Assembly (NCBI RefSeq): GCF_030866765.1
Contig: NZ_CP133017.1
Span: 1,455,001 to 1,519,000, forward strand
DNA from: Paenibacillus silvisoli
Lineage (GTDB): Bacteria > Bacillota > Bacilli > Paenibacillales > Paenibacillaceae
Direction: 5' to 3'
Length of the DNA stretch: 64,000 nt
Shown here: piece after piece, positions 17,786 through 29,334 of the stretch
Layout of the letters: the number at the start of each line of letters is the position of its first letter
Position numbering within the stretch: the first letter of the stretch is position 1
Notes under the pieces: model-generated
Seen by the model: the letters and a program-made list of their open reading frames with translations, nothing else
Database searches by the model: none
Told to the model about the DNA's origin: nothing
Made by a program: the position numbers and the translations under genes

Positions 17786-19239
17786 GAAAATGGTGGCTGC
17801 TCGGAATCGGCGCGCTGCTAGTCGCGGCTGCCGTGGTCGTTTATATGAAGATGGGCAAGAAGGAAGAACAGCCGTTGGTGGCGCAAACGACGACCCAAGT
17901 CGTGAAAGGGACGATCGAGGTGCATGTCAGCGGCACCGGCAGCCTCGCTCCGCTCGACCGCCAGACGGTCAAAGCTACGGAGCAGGGCACCGTTGAGAAG
18001 GTGAACGTGAAAGAAGGCGACATCGTCAAGAAGGGCGACGTGCTCCTGACGGTTGAAGGCGAAGATAACACGGATAAAATCAGCTCGGAGAAGCTGAATC
18101 TCGAGAGCAAGCAGCTCGATCTGGAGGATACGCGGACGAAGCTGAAGCAAGCGTCGGAGGAAGCCGAAATCGCGAGCCTGAAGCTGAGCCTCAAGAAGCA
18201 GCAGCTGGCCATCGAGCAGTCGCAGTCGACGATCGCCGACCTGCAAGACAGCGAGGGCGGCGAAACCGTTACGGCGCCTATCGACGGTACGGTTACGACG
18301 CTGAACGTCGTGGCGGGGGATTCCCTCAATCCGTCGACGGAGCTGCTCGAGATCGCGAATTATGCCAGCCTGCAGATGGTCGTAGGCATCGACGAGCTTG
18401 ATATTTCCAAGGTTAAAATCGGACAGAGCGCGACGGTTTCCGTCGAGGCGCTGGCAGAGCAATCGTTCACGGGCAAGGTCGTCAAAATCGCGGACGAGGG
18501 CACGGCAAGCAACGGCGTCGCTTCCTTCGACGTCACGATCGGACTGGATAAAGCGGCGAATCTGAAGAGCGGCATGTCGGCTGAGGCCAGCATCGAGATC
18601 GAGAAGAAAGCCGACACGTTGATGCTGCCGATCGACGCCGTTCAATCGCTGGGCAACCGGTATATGGTGTTTCTGCCGAGCGGCACGCAGACGGCGGGCA
18701 CCGGCACAGCCGGAGCAGGAGCGGGCGGCGAAGCGCCAAACGGCGGCGGCCAAGGCCAGGGCCAGGGCCAAGCTCAACCGGATCAACAACAAGGCCAGCA
18801 AAGCCAACAAGGCCAGCAAGGTCAACAAGGTCAAGGTCAAGGCCGCTTCAGCGGTCAGGCTGGCGGCGGTACCGGCGGCGGAACGACAGGCAGCCGTACA
18901 GGCGCAAGAGGCAATTTCAGCAGCCGTTTTGGCGGCGGCGTTCCGCAAATGATCCAAGTCGGCATTCATAACGAGGACTTCATCGAGATTTTGTCCGGTC
19001 TGAAAGAAGGCGACCGCGTTGTCGTTCCGACGGTTGCCGGTACATCGAGCTCGGCGCAAACGCAGGCGGGCTTCGCGGCAGGCGGCTTCGGCGGATTTGG
19101 CGGCTTCGGCGGCGGTGGCGGTGCAGGCGGCGGATTCCAACGCGTTGAGCGCGCTTCCGGCGGCGGTGGCGGTGGCGGCTTCGGAGGCGGCGGTACCGGC
19201 GGCGGTGGAGGCGGAGCAGCTGGAGGAGGCGCACGCTAA
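17782..19239 (+). CDS. HlyD/MacA-type efflux periplasmic adaptor with Gly/Gln-rich C-terminus
   Basis: 485 aa. One N-terminal membrane anchor (residues about 5-23), barrel-sandwich/lipoyl half (VSGTGSLAPLDRQTVKATEQ), a coiled-coil hairpin (about residues 90-155), second lipoyl half (ETVTAPIDGTVTTLNVVAGD) and a beta-barrel to about residue 290. Then comes an unusual Gly/Gln-rich stretch with GQGQGQ and QQGQQGQ repeats, a short barrel piece (VGIHNEDFIEILSGLKEGD) and a Gly-rich tail. It links the MacB-type ATPase/permease to the cell exterior. It is coupled to both neighbours. Confidence 0.88.
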   Translation: MRKWWLLGIGALLVAAAVVVYMKMGKKEEQPLVAQTTTQVVKGTIEVHVSGTGSLAPLDRQTVKATEQGTVEKVNVKEGDIVKKGDVLLTVEGEDNTDKISSEKLNLESKQLDLEDTRTKLKQASEEAEIASLKLSLKKQQLAIEQSQSTIADLQDSEGGETVTAPIDGTVTTLNVVAGDSLNPSTELLEIANYASLQMVVGIDELDISKVKIGQSATVSVEALAEQSFTGKVVKIADEGTASNGVASFDVTIGLDKAANLKSGMSAEASIEIEKKADTLMLPIDAVQSLGNRYMVFLPSGTQTAGTGTAGAGAGGEAPNGGGQGQGQGQAQPDQQQGQQSQQGQQGQQGQGQGRFSGQAGGGTGGGTTGSRTGARGNFSSRFGGGVPQMIQVGIHNEDFIEILSGLKEGDRVVVPTVAGTSSSAQTQAGFAAGGFGGFGGFGGGGGAGGGFQRVERASGGGGGGGFGGGGTGGGGGGAAGGGAR

Positions 19240-19970
19240 TGGAAGCACAACGTGAAGCGCTCATCCAGATCGAAACGCTGTCCAAACTGTACAAAATGGG
19301 CGGCGAGACCGTCCATGCGCTAAGCGACATCTCGCTTCGCATCGACCATGGCGATTTTGTCGCGATCATCGGTCCGTCCGGCTCCGGCAAATCGACGCTC
19401 ATGAACGTCATCGGCTGTCTCGACGCGCCGACCTCCGGCAAGTATTGGCTGGACGGCGAGGAAGTGAGCCGGCTGCGGGAAAACCGGCTTGCGGAAATCC
19501 GCAACCGCAAAATCGGGTTTATTTTTCAAGGCTTCAATTTGCTCAATAAGCTGTCGGCGCTCGAAAACGTGGAGCTGCCGCTCATTTACCGGGGCATCCC
19601 GGCCAAGCTCCGCAAGGAACAGGCGATCGAAGCGCTGACGAAGGTCGGACTCGGGGAACGGGTGAAGCATAAGCCGAGCGAGCTTTCGGGAGGTCAGCAG
19701 CAGCGCGTTGCGATTGCGCGGGCGCTGGCGGGCAATCCGCCGATTCTGCTTGCCGACGAACCGACAGGAGCGCTCGATACGCGTACCGGCACCGAGGTCA
19801 TGGGATTGATGAAGGACTTGAACAAACAAGGCCATACGATCGTCCTCATTACGCACGATACGGAAATATCCAAGCAAGCGCGGCGGGTCGTCCGGATTTC
19901 GGACGGTCGAATCAGCGAAGAAGGCGGTGAGCGGCGTGAACGTCAGTCAAGCGTTCAAAATGGCGGCTAA
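19239..19970 (+). CDS. MacB/LolD-type ABC transporter ATPase
   Basis: 243 aa. Walker A GPSGSGKST, signature LSGGQQQRVAIARAL, Walker B ILLADEPTGALD, His-switch ITHDTEI: the MacB/LolD/FtsE subfamily that drives mechanotransmission pumps. The ATG overlaps the preceding TAA by one base (TAATG). It overlaps the permease gene by 44 bases. Confidence 0.94.
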   Translation: MEAQREALIQIETLSKLYKMGGETVHALSDISLRIDHGDFVAIIGPSGSGKSTLMNVIGCLDAPTSGKYWLDGEEVSRLRENRLAEIRNRKIGFIFQGFNLLNKLSALENVELPLIYRGIPAKLRKEQAIEALTKVGLGERVKHKPSELSGGQQQRVAIARALAGNPPILLADEPTGALDTRTGTEVMGLMKDLNKQGHTIVLITHDTEISKQARRVVRISDGRISEEGGERRERQSSVQNGG

Positions 19971-21108
19971 AAGCATTCTCGCCAACAAAATGCGTTCGCT
20001 GCTCACGATGCTCGGCATCATCATCGGCGTGGCGGCCGTCATCGCCCTGGTCGGCGTCGGCCAGGGAACGACGAAGCAGGTCACCGATCAGGTGGAGAGC
20101 CTCGGCACGAATTTGCTGACCGTCAACATTACGGGACGCGGCTCGCAGACGACGATCGATTATAAGGAAGCGGAAGAGATTACGGACAAGGAAGATATCG
20201 CGTTCGCCGCTCCGATCAATCAGTCGAACGCGACCGTGAAGAACGGCAGCGAAAGCACGTCCGTCAGCGTCGTAGGCACGACGGCAGACTATTTGGACGT
20301 CAAGGAGTATGACGTAGCGGCAGGCCGTTTCGTCGCGCAAATCGATTTGGATTACTATCAGAAAATCGCGGTGCTCGGCTCGACGACGGCGACGGACCTG
20401 TTCGGCACGACGAATGCGGTCGGCCAAACGTTTCTGATCAACGGCGTACGCTACAAGGTTGTCGGGGTGCTGGCGTCCAAGGGCAGCTCGCTGCAAGGCT
20501 CCAACGATGAAGTGGTCGTCATTCCGATTACGACGGCGGAGCGGCTGTTCAAGTCCAAGGGCGTACGAACGATCAACGTCCAAGTGGCGGAAGCGGATAA
20601 AATGGACGCGGTCGTCACGGAGCTCGAGACGGCGCTCACGAAAAAATTCCGCGGCGATACGGACAGCTTCCGCGTCTTCAACCAGCAGGATCTGCTCGAT
20701 TCCTTCAGCAGCATCTCGGATACGCTGTCGCTCGCGCTTGGCGGCGTAGCCGCGATTTCGCTGCTCGTCGGCGGCATCGGCATCATGAACATCATGCTCG
20801 TATCCGTTACGGAGCGGACGAGGGAGATCGGTATCCGCAAGGCGATCGGCGCGAAGAAAAGGGATATTTTGACCCAGTTCCTGATCGAAGCGATCGCCTT
20901 GAGCGGCCTCGGGGGCCTCTTGGGCATCGCGATCGGCGTAGGCGCGTCGGAGCTGCTGTCCCGCATGATGAAGCTGACCGTCGTGCTGTCGCTGCCGATC
21001 ATCGGCCTAGCCTTCGGCTTCTCGGTATTCATCGGCATCGTGTTCGGCTTGTTCCCGGCGAACAAGGCGTCCAATCTGCGGCCGATCGAGGCGCTTCGCT
21101 TCGAATAG
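19927..21108 (+). CDS. MacB-type FtsX-fold ABC permease
   Basis: 393 aa. TM1 at about residues 20-42 (LLTMLGIIIGVAAVIALVGV), a large extracytoplasmic MacB_PCD domain, and three C-terminal TM helices with the FtsX core (SVTERTREIGIRKAIGAKKRDI). GTG start inside the ATPase gene; a GTG nine bases later is an alternative. Together with 17045-19970 it forms a complete export pump for peptides or small toxic compounds. Confidence 0.92.
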   Translation: MSGVNVSQAFKMAAKSILANKMRSLLTMLGIIIGVAAVIALVGVGQGTTKQVTDQVESLGTNLLTVNITGRGSQTTIDYKEAEEITDKEDIAFAAPINQSNATVKNGSESTSVSVVGTTADYLDVKEYDVAAGRFVAQIDLDYYQKIAVLGSTTATDLFGTTNAVGQTFLINGVRYKVVGVLASKGSSLQGSNDEVVVIPITTAERLFKSKGVRTINVQVAEADKMDAVVTELETALTKKFRGDTDSFRVFNQQDLLDSFSSISDTLSLALGGVAAISLLVGGIGIMNIMLVSVTERTREIGIRKAIGAKKRDILTQFLIEAIALSGLGGLLGIAIGVGASELLSRMMKLTVVLSLPIIGLAFGFSVFIGIVFGLFPANKASNLRPIEALRFE

Positions 21109-21140
21109 CTATATCAAGAAGATTCAAGGAGCATGCAATC

Positions 21141-21179
21141 GGAAGGGGAGCTCCCTTCCGGCTGCGGCTCCTCTTTTTT
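21141..21179 (+). terminator. Terminator of MacAB-like operon
   Basis: GGAAGGG/CCCTTCC hairpin, overlapping AGGGGAGC/GGCTCCTCT, followed by a T-run. Confidence 0.8.
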
Positions 21180-21260
21180 ATATAGCGGCCGGATATTTTT
21201 ATATTTACGCTTGGATTCATGTCCATTAAAGTAGCTTTATGACGTGTCATAGACTTATGA

Positions 21261-24392
<3,132 letters not shown>

Positions 24393-24407
24393 GCCGGATT
24401 AATAATA

Positions 24408-24465
24408 AAGCGTCCCGGAGCGAGCGGTGTAGTTCATACACGCGCTTGCTCGGGACGCTTTTTTT
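24408..24465 (+). terminator. Terminator of lacZ
   Basis: AAAGCGTCCCG pairs with CGGGACGCTTT around an inner AGCG/CGCT and TGTA/TACA stem, then T-run. Confidence 0.92.
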
Positions 24466-24486
24466 CCTATGTGTGCGGAGCATTTT

Positions 24487-24658
24487 GTGTGAAATATCGT
24501 ACGGAGTCGGCGAAATTGCAGGCGGCGCAGGCCGATTTGTACGAAATATCATACATAATCGCCTGAATTGCCAGTGTCGTTGGCCGATATGTATGAAATT
24601 TCGTTTATAATCGCCTGAATTGCCAGTGTCGTTGGCCGACGTGTACGAAATATCGTAC
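24487..24658. repeat. Family 3 repeat: four GTACGAAATATCGTAC palindromes at exact 52-bp period
   Basis: 16-bp palindromes start at 24487, 24539, 24591 and 24643, exactly 52 bases apart. The spacers of units 2 and 3 are almost identical (ATAATCGCCTGAATTGCCAG, then TGTCGTTGGCCGA); the first is diverged. Located between the converging ends of lacZ and the adaptor gene, with no coding potential. Not CRISPR: the shared part is longer than the palindrome and includes the spacer. Confidence 0.85.
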
Positions 24659-24672
24659 AGAGCGACCACGGC

Positions 24673-24725
24673 AAAAAAACGCTTCGACCATGAACCCGGA
24701 GTGCGGCGTTCATAGAATCGAAGCG
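24673..24725 (-). terminator. Terminator of minus-strand adaptor gene
   Basis: CGCTTCGA/TCGAAGCG outer and ATGAAC/GTTCAT inner stem. The A-run at 24673-24679 reads as the T-run on the minus strand. Confidence 0.85.
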
Positions 24726-24741
24726 TGGTTTGACGTATGGG

Positions 24742-25782
24742 TTAGTTATCGATAATAACCTTCTGGCCTTCGGTGATGCCGTTCTTGATCTCGACCTCGC
24801 TGCTTGTTTTGAGACCGACTTCGACATCGACCTCTTTAATGCGGTCGTTCTCGATCGTTTTCACGTAGTTGCGGCCGAACATGCTTAGCAATCCGCTGCG
24901 CGGAATGATGAGCACGTCGCTGCGTTTCTCGATGAACAGCTTGATGTCCGCAAGCTTGCCGATTTCAAGCTGCGGCTTCGGCTCGTTAAGCGAGATGAGC
25001 AGCGCTTTGGCGTTGCGTCTCTTCGTCGCATCGTCGTCGCTCTTAGGGGCCGTAGACGGCGTCTGGACGACCGTACCCTTATAGGTCTTCTTGTTGATCG
25101 TCACGTCCACCTCGGTGCCTTTCTGGACCGCGGAAATCTTCGTGGCGTCCGTTGCTTCGTACACGAGGTTGACTTTGTTCGGATTGGAGATGATCGCCAT
25201 CGTTTGCAGAGCTTCAACGGCTTCGCCCGGTTTTAAGTCGTTCAAATACGTAATGACGCCGTCGGCAGGAGAGACGAGCAGCGATTTCTGATATTCCTTG
25301 CGCAGCGCATCCAGCTGAAGCTGTTCGCGCTCGAGGTCGATATTGGCGAGCTTGGCTTCATTCTCATCGCCGCTCTTCACGGAGTCGGTGTAGCGCAGCA
25401 TGCGCTGCTCGACCGTAAGCTCCTGCAGCTTGATCCGGAGCGGCAAATCGCCGGTATCGAGCTCGGCCAGCGGCTGGCCCGCTTTGACGGTGTCGCCGTC
25501 TTGAACGTACAGCTTCTTCAATATCAAGCCGGATTCCGGGAACGAGACGGCCTGATTCGTTTCCGAAGTGGCGGATGCCGTAGAAGATAAGTATAATTCC
25601 ATATTGCCGCGCTTGACGGCTTCCAATTCGTGAATTTCTTCTTTCTTGCTAAGGACTGGCGGCTGCAGCGATTCTTCTTCCGCAGGCAGCAAGGAGCAGC
25701 TGCTGAGCATCAAAGCGGCGATCGATCCTATTAACGATACGCGCAGCAATGCGATGCGGGATTGGTTACGAAACTTCGGCAC
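24742..25782 (-). CDS. HlyD-type efflux adaptor lipoprotein (orphan)
   Basis: 346 aa. Signal peptide with lipobox LMLSSC, lipoyl half (VSFPESGLILKKLYVQDGD), short helical hairpin (about residues 115-165), second lipoyl half (LLVSPADGVITYLNDLKPGE), barrel domain and a terminal ITEGQKVIIDN. Such adaptors normally pair with MacB-type ATPase and permease; none is adjacent here, so it must serve a remote pump (possibly that at 19239-21108) or be a remnant. Divergent from fsr. Confidence 0.87.
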   Translation of the reverse strand: MPKFRNQSRIALLRVSLIGSIAALMLSSCSLLPAEEESLQPPVLSKKEEIHELEAVKRGNMELYLSSTASATSETNQAVSFPESGLILKKLYVQDGDTVKAGQPLAELDTGDLPLRIKLQELTVEQRMLRYTDSVKSGDENEAKLANIDLEREQLQLDALRKEYQKSLLVSPADGVITYLNDLKPGEAVEALQTMAIISNPNKVNLVYEATDATKISAVQKGTEVDVTINKKTYKGTVVQTPSTAPKSDDDATKRRNAKALLISLNEPKPQLEIGKLADIKLFIEKRSDVLIIPRSGLLSMFGRNYVKTIENDRIKEVDVEVGLKTSSEVEIKNGITEGQKVIIDN

Positions 25783-25901
25783 GACATATCTCCCCTCATG
25801 TGCAATGCAAAACTACTATAAAAAGAATACTTGGCTCGTATACCGATGTCAACGGTTACATTTCCATATATTAGTTGGGAATTTTGCTTAACAATGGATA
25901 A

Positions 25902-25930
25902 TTGTCACCTAGCTCCGTTTATGCTATGGT
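25902..25930 (+). promoter_or_regulatory. Candidate promoter of fsr
   Basis: TTGTCA (25902-25907), 17-base spacer, TATGGT (25925-25930), 56 bases before the start codon. Confidence 0.5.
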
Positions 25931-25986
25931 TTCTGGTAGACTTGATTTTGCCCGGTTTATTTAGTAGAGAAAGGTGGTTGGCCGCC

Positions 25987-27210
25987 ATGACAACGGCTTC
26001 GACGCGCGCGAATGTCCTGCAGACAGGCACGCTTTATATCATCCTGTTCGCGATCAGCGCCGTGCATATGCTCAACGATACGATGCAGGCCGTCGTATCC
26101 GCACTATTTCCCGTTTTTGAAAAATCGCTCCATTTGAGCTACGGCCAAATGGGCTGGATTGCTTTTACGCTCAATATGACCTCCTCCGTCATGCAGCCGG
26201 TCGTTGGGTATTACTCGGATAAGCGGCCGATGCCTTGGATGCTGCCGGTCGGGATGGGACTTAGCCTGGTGGGGATAGCGGGCCTTGCTTTCGCGCCTAA
26301 TTTTATTTCCGTTATATTGGCAGTCGTCTTCATCGGTCTAGGCTCCGCAATCTTTCATCCGGAAGGCTCGCGCGTCGTATACTTCGCGGCAGGCGGCCGC
26401 CGCGGGCTGGCGCAGTCGATCTACCAAGTAGGCGGCAATGCCGGCAGCTCGCTGGCGCCGCTCATGACGATCTTCGTCTTCCTGCCGCTTGGCCAGCCCG
26501 GCGCGATCTGGGGAACGCTGCTGGCGGCTGCGGCGATCGCGATTCTGCTCCGCGTCGTACCATGGTACAAACTGCAGCTCGAGCAGCATGGCAAGCCGGT
26601 CAAGAAATCGGCGGCAAAAGCAGGCGCGGCGATCGCCGCTGCCAGCCGGAGCCGCGGCATCATTATTATGGCGATGTCGGTTCTTATCCTGCTCGTATTC
26701 GCCAGATCGTGGTATTTCAGCGGTATCTCGAACTTCTACAACTTCTTCGCCGTCGAAAAATACGGGCTGTCGGAGAAAGCCGCGCAGGTGCCGATCTTCA
26801 TCTTCATGGCTGCCGGCGTGCTCGGAACGTTCTTCGGCGGCGTGCTGGCGGACAAATTCGGCCGCAAGCGGATGATTCTGTTCTCGATCGGCGGGGCCGC
26901 GCCGTTCGCGGTGCTGCTTCCGCATTTGCCGCTCGCGTGGATTTATCCGGTGAGCTTCGTGCTTGGCTTTATTTTGTTGTCGGGCTTCTCGGTGAGCGTC
27001 GTGTACGCGCAGGAGCTGATTCCGAACAACGTCGGGATGGCCTCCGGTCTCATTACGGGCTTGGCGTTCGGCATGGGCGCGCTGGGCGCGATCATACTGG
27101 GGCATGCCGCGGAAGCGTGGGGGCTCCAGAACATGATGAATTACTCGAGCATCCTGCCGCTTATCGGGCTGCTGGCTTTTCTGCTTCCGCCGGATCGGCG
27201 CGATGCATAA
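25987..27210 (+). CDS. fsr: MFS exporter of the fosmidomycin-resistance (Fsr) family
   Basis: 407 aa, 12 predicted membrane helices. YIILFAISAVHMLNDTMQAVV at the start and GSAIFHPEGSRVVYFAAGGRRG in the 4-5 region are characteristic of Fsr proteins. It exports drugs by proton antiport; fosmidomycin itself is inferred from family only. The frame runs up to 25831, but the ATG at 25987 has AAAGGTGG 9 bases upstream and gives the family N-terminus. Confidence 0.9.
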   Translation: MTTASTRANVLQTGTLYIILFAISAVHMLNDTMQAVVSALFPVFEKSLHLSYGQMGWIAFTLNMTSSVMQPVVGYYSDKRPMPWMLPVGMGLSLVGIAGLAFAPNFISVILAVVFIGLGSAIFHPEGSRVVYFAAGGRRGLAQSIYQVGGNAGSSLAPLMTIFVFLPLGQPGAIWGTLLAAAAIAILLRVVPWYKLQLEQHGKPVKKSAAKAGAAIAAASRSRGIIIMAMSVLILLVFARSWYFSGISNFYNFFAVEKYGLSEKAAQVPIFIFMAAGVLGTFFGGVLADKFGRKRMILFSIGGAAPFAVLLPHLPLAWIYPVSFVLGFILLSGFSVSVVYAQELIPNNVGMASGLITGLAFGMGALGAIILGHAAEAWGLQNMMNYSSILPLIGLLAFLLPPDRRDA

Positions 27211-27215
27211 TCACG

Positions 27216-27247
27216 TTAAAGGGAGCGGATTGAACCGCTCCCTTTAA
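27216..27247. terminator. Hairpin after fsr
   Basis: Perfect 13-bp stem TTAAAGGGAGCGG/CCGCTCCCTTTAA with a 6-base loop, no T-run; it backs up the next hairpin. Confidence 0.6.
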
Positions 27248-27257
27248 CGTGTAGAGA

Positions 27258-27295
27258 AACCCGCCGTTTATAAAAAACGGCGGGTTTTTCTTTTG
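27258..27295 (+). terminator. Terminator of fsr
   Basis: AACCCGCCGTT/AACGGCGGGTT stem and T-run. Confidence 0.92.
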
Positions 27296-27374
27296 TATAA
27301 TAACCTGACTCCCAACGGTCTGGCCTGCCGCTAGCGTGTGGCGGTCGGGTGAGGTGAGAGCGCGCCTGAAGCAT

Positions 27375-27559
27375 CTAACGGTTGCACCAGCGCTTATATG
27401 CACAAAACAAGCCCTGTTTGACACCTAACGGTTGCCACAGAGGTTATTTGACCCCAATCGGCACAATTTACTGTCCAAATCGCCAAACAGCGTTTCTGAC
27501 AACCGTTAGAAATTCAAAAAGGCCTTATATGTCTAAATAGCGTACGTGGCAACCGTTAG
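27375..27559. repeat. Family 1 palindromic repeat, full 185-bp copy
   Basis: CTAACGGTTGC at 27375 and 27425, inverted GACAACCGTTAG ending 27509 and GGCAACCGTTAG ending 27559. Arms are 50 bases apart in each pair. The stretch between arms 1-2 is loosely complementary to that between arms 3-4, so the element folds as one long imperfect hairpin. Confidence 0.85.
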
Positions 27560-27791
27560 CGTACGAGCCTCGACGATCTCGTCGCGATCACGGCACCATG
27601 CCTGGCAGCCTGCAACGGCATGGCCGGATGGTGGCAATATCGAAGCAGCAGGAATAACCTACTCGACAGCCTGAGGGAGCGGATCGCTCCGTTCCCATGT
27701 CTATGTTCATCTGTCCCTTGAAACATAGCCATCGAATCGCTTATGCTAATGAAGGCGGGTAATCGGCGCGTCAGATAACCAAATAAGGAGC
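27560..27791. other. Intergenic stretch without recognised feature
   Basis: About 230 bases with small hairpins (GGGAGCG/CGCTCC) and no convincing ORF, promoter or repeat. The minus-strand frame here lacks a ribosome site and any family features. It must contain the promoter of the next gene. Confidence 0.5.
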
Positions 27792-27803
27792 GTGCATGAA
27801 CGC

Positions 27804-27995
27804 ATGGCAAAAAGCACGGCACGGAAGCAGCTCGAGAAGAAGCTGCGGCAGGGCGGGACAGACCCGAGGCAGTTAAGAGGCAGTTGGAACGGCGTAAAGC
27901 CGGTAACGAAGATTAAACCGGACAAACGGAAATACGCATACCCGAAGAATGACGATGATCGAGTCTTTAAGCAGCAGGACGTAAAAGCGGCTTAA
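27804..27995 (+). CDS. Small basic hypothetical protein, YqkK-like start
   Basis: 63 aa, very basic and hydrophilic (MAKSTARKQLEKKLRQGG, later KPVTKIKPDKRKY). The N-terminus resembles Bacillus YqkK-type small proteins; function unknown. AAGGAG at 27785-27790 is 13 bases from this ATG and only one base from an in-frame GTG at 27792, so the start is uncertain by four codons. The last codons form the 5' arm of its own terminator. Confidence 0.65.
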   Translation: MAKSTARKQLEKKLRQGGTDPRQLRGSWNGVKPVTKIKPDKRKYAYPKNDDDRVFKQQDVKAA

Positions 27996-28022
27996 AGGTT
28001 GGATCATCGTCATTCTTTTTTT
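27947..28022 (+). terminator. Terminator with 5' arm inside the small gene
   Basis: GAATGACGATGATC (27947-27960) is perfectly complementary to GATCATCGTCATTC, followed by seven T. The loop is long (about 41 bases). Confidence 0.7.
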
Positions 28023-28047
28023 GTGCGGGCGGATGCGGCGGAGTGAG

Positions 28048-28191
28048 CTAACGAACCTTACAGACGCTATTTACCCTAAACGCGCAATATTTCGGGCTAA
28101 CGAACTCAGGCGACGTTATTTCGCGAAAAACCAGCTGTTTCCGCCTCTTTTCCTGCGAATTCGCCGAAATAGCGCGTCTGAGGTTCGTTAG
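28048..28191. repeat. Family 2 palindromic repeat, 144-bp three-arm copy
   Basis: CTAACGAAC at 28048 and 28097, inverted GGTTCGTTAG ending 28191. Carries the same GCTATTT and AAATAGCG blocks as the other copies; the fourth arm is missing. Confidence 0.8.
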
Positions 28192-28249
28192 CGCCTCCAC
28201 GATGCTGCAAATTGCCTCCAACTGGCTCATATGCCGCTCACGCCGCGAG

Positions 28250-28433
28250 CTAACGAACCGTACAGACGCTATTCACCTGAAAACGCACGATATTTCGGGC
28301 TAACGAACTCAGGCGACGTTATTTCGCGAAAACCGGCTGTTTCCGCCTCTTTTTCACGAAATAATGCTTTTGGAGTTCGTTAGACTCCGAAAACCCGCGA
28401 TTTCACCGAAATAGCGCGTTTGAGGTTCGTTAG
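28250..28433. repeat. Family 2 palindromic repeat, 184-bp four-arm copy
   Basis: CTAACGAAC at 28250 and 28300, inverted GTTCGTTAG at 28375 and 28425. Direct arms and inverted arms are each exactly 50 bases apart. The first 95 bases are nearly identical to the copy at 28048, indicating local duplication. Confidence 0.85.
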
Positions 28434-28532
28434 CGCGTCGCCAGCGCGGAAGCTCAAAAAATCATTGAATAAAACCAAACAAAATGATATATTGTCTATG
28501 AAATTATTAAACGAATGCTGGAGATGTTGGCC

Positions 28533-29297
28533 ATGGACATGTCGGAATCCTTATATAGCGCTTCGCTTTCGGAGCTGAAGCAGGGGTATGTGTATCATCG
28601 CGACACGGACAGCTACTATTGCCTGGTTTGCGGCGAGCAGTTTGAAGAGGGAATCATTTATCCAATCAAGGAAAAGCTTATGGAAGCCCACAAAGCGGTC
28701 GCCCACCATATCGGCAGCGCTCACGGCTCCATGCTGCAATACCTTCTTGAGCTAGACAAGAAAGCGACGGGTCTAACGGATTTGCAGAAGCAGTTGATCG
28801 GCGCCTTCGCTTCCGGTATGTCGGATGCGGATACGATAAAGCTGACCGGCGGCGGCAGCGCTTCGACCATCCGCAACCATCGCTTCGCGCTCAAAGAGAA
28901 GGCCAAGCAGGCGAAGCTGTATCTCGCCATCATGGAGCTCATGGACGGCGGTCTTGCGGAGGGCTCCAAATTCGTGCCGATTCACCGGACCGCGCCGATC
29001 GTCGACGAGCGCTACGCGCTTACGCAGGATGAGTACACCGCGCTGCTGAACAAATTTTTGCCGAACGGCCTCATGGGGCCGCTGACCGGTCTGCCGCGCA
29101 AGGAAAAGCGCAAAGCCGCGCTGCTTCGGCATATCGCCGGCAGCTTCAAGAAGGGGCGCAAGTACAAGGAAACGGAAGTCAACGACGTGCTCAAACGGTT
29201 TATGGCCGAAGAGTACGTGACCTTGCGGCGGGATTTGGTCGATTACGGATTTTTGGGCCGCGAAAGCGACGGGAGCGTATATTGGCTGAACGTTTAG
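28533..29297 (+). CDS. DUF2087 transcriptional regulator with zinc-ribbon-like and LuxR-type parts
   Basis: 254 aa cytosolic protein. The N-terminal part has C-x2-C (YYCLVCGEQF) and a His cluster (AHKAVAHHIGSAHG), likely a small metal site. The middle (about residues 75-130) reads like a LuxR-type helix-turn-helix (LTDLQKQLIGAFASGMSDADTI). The C-terminal DUF2087 domain has RKAALLRHIAGSFKKGRKYKE and YVTLRRDLVDYGFLGR. The ATG at 28533 has GGAG 9 bases upstream; the ATG at 28515 has none. First of a three-gene operon with a GIY-YIG protein and an MFS pump. Confidence 0.87.
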   Translation: MDMSESLYSASLSELKQGYVYHRDTDSYYCLVCGEQFEEGIIYPIKEKLMEAHKAVAHHIGSAHGSMLQYLLELDKKATGLTDLQKQLIGAFASGMSDADTIKLTGGGSASTIRNHRFALKEKAKQAKLYLAIMELMDGGLAEGSKFVPIHRTAPIVDERYALTQDEYTALLNKFLPNGLMGPLTGLPRKEKRKAALLRHIAGSFKKGRKYKETEVNDVLKRFMAEEYVTLRRDLVDYGFLGRESDGSVYWLNV

Positions 29298-29334
29298 CCT
29301 GGCATGACGGTATTCGATAGGGAGGTGCATCACC

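Noticed and set aside
17818-19248. 476-codon minus-strand frame opposite the efflux adaptor
   Set aside because: It arises from Gly-rich coding on the other strand (poly-Ala shadow) and has no ribosome site or motif.
24487-24658. CRISPR array
   Set aside because: Only four units, the palindrome and most of the spacer are both repeated, and there are no cas genes.
27556-27822. 88-codon minus-strand frame in the intergenic region
   Set aside because: Starts inside the opposite small gene, no ribosome site, no family features; region reported as unexplained instead.
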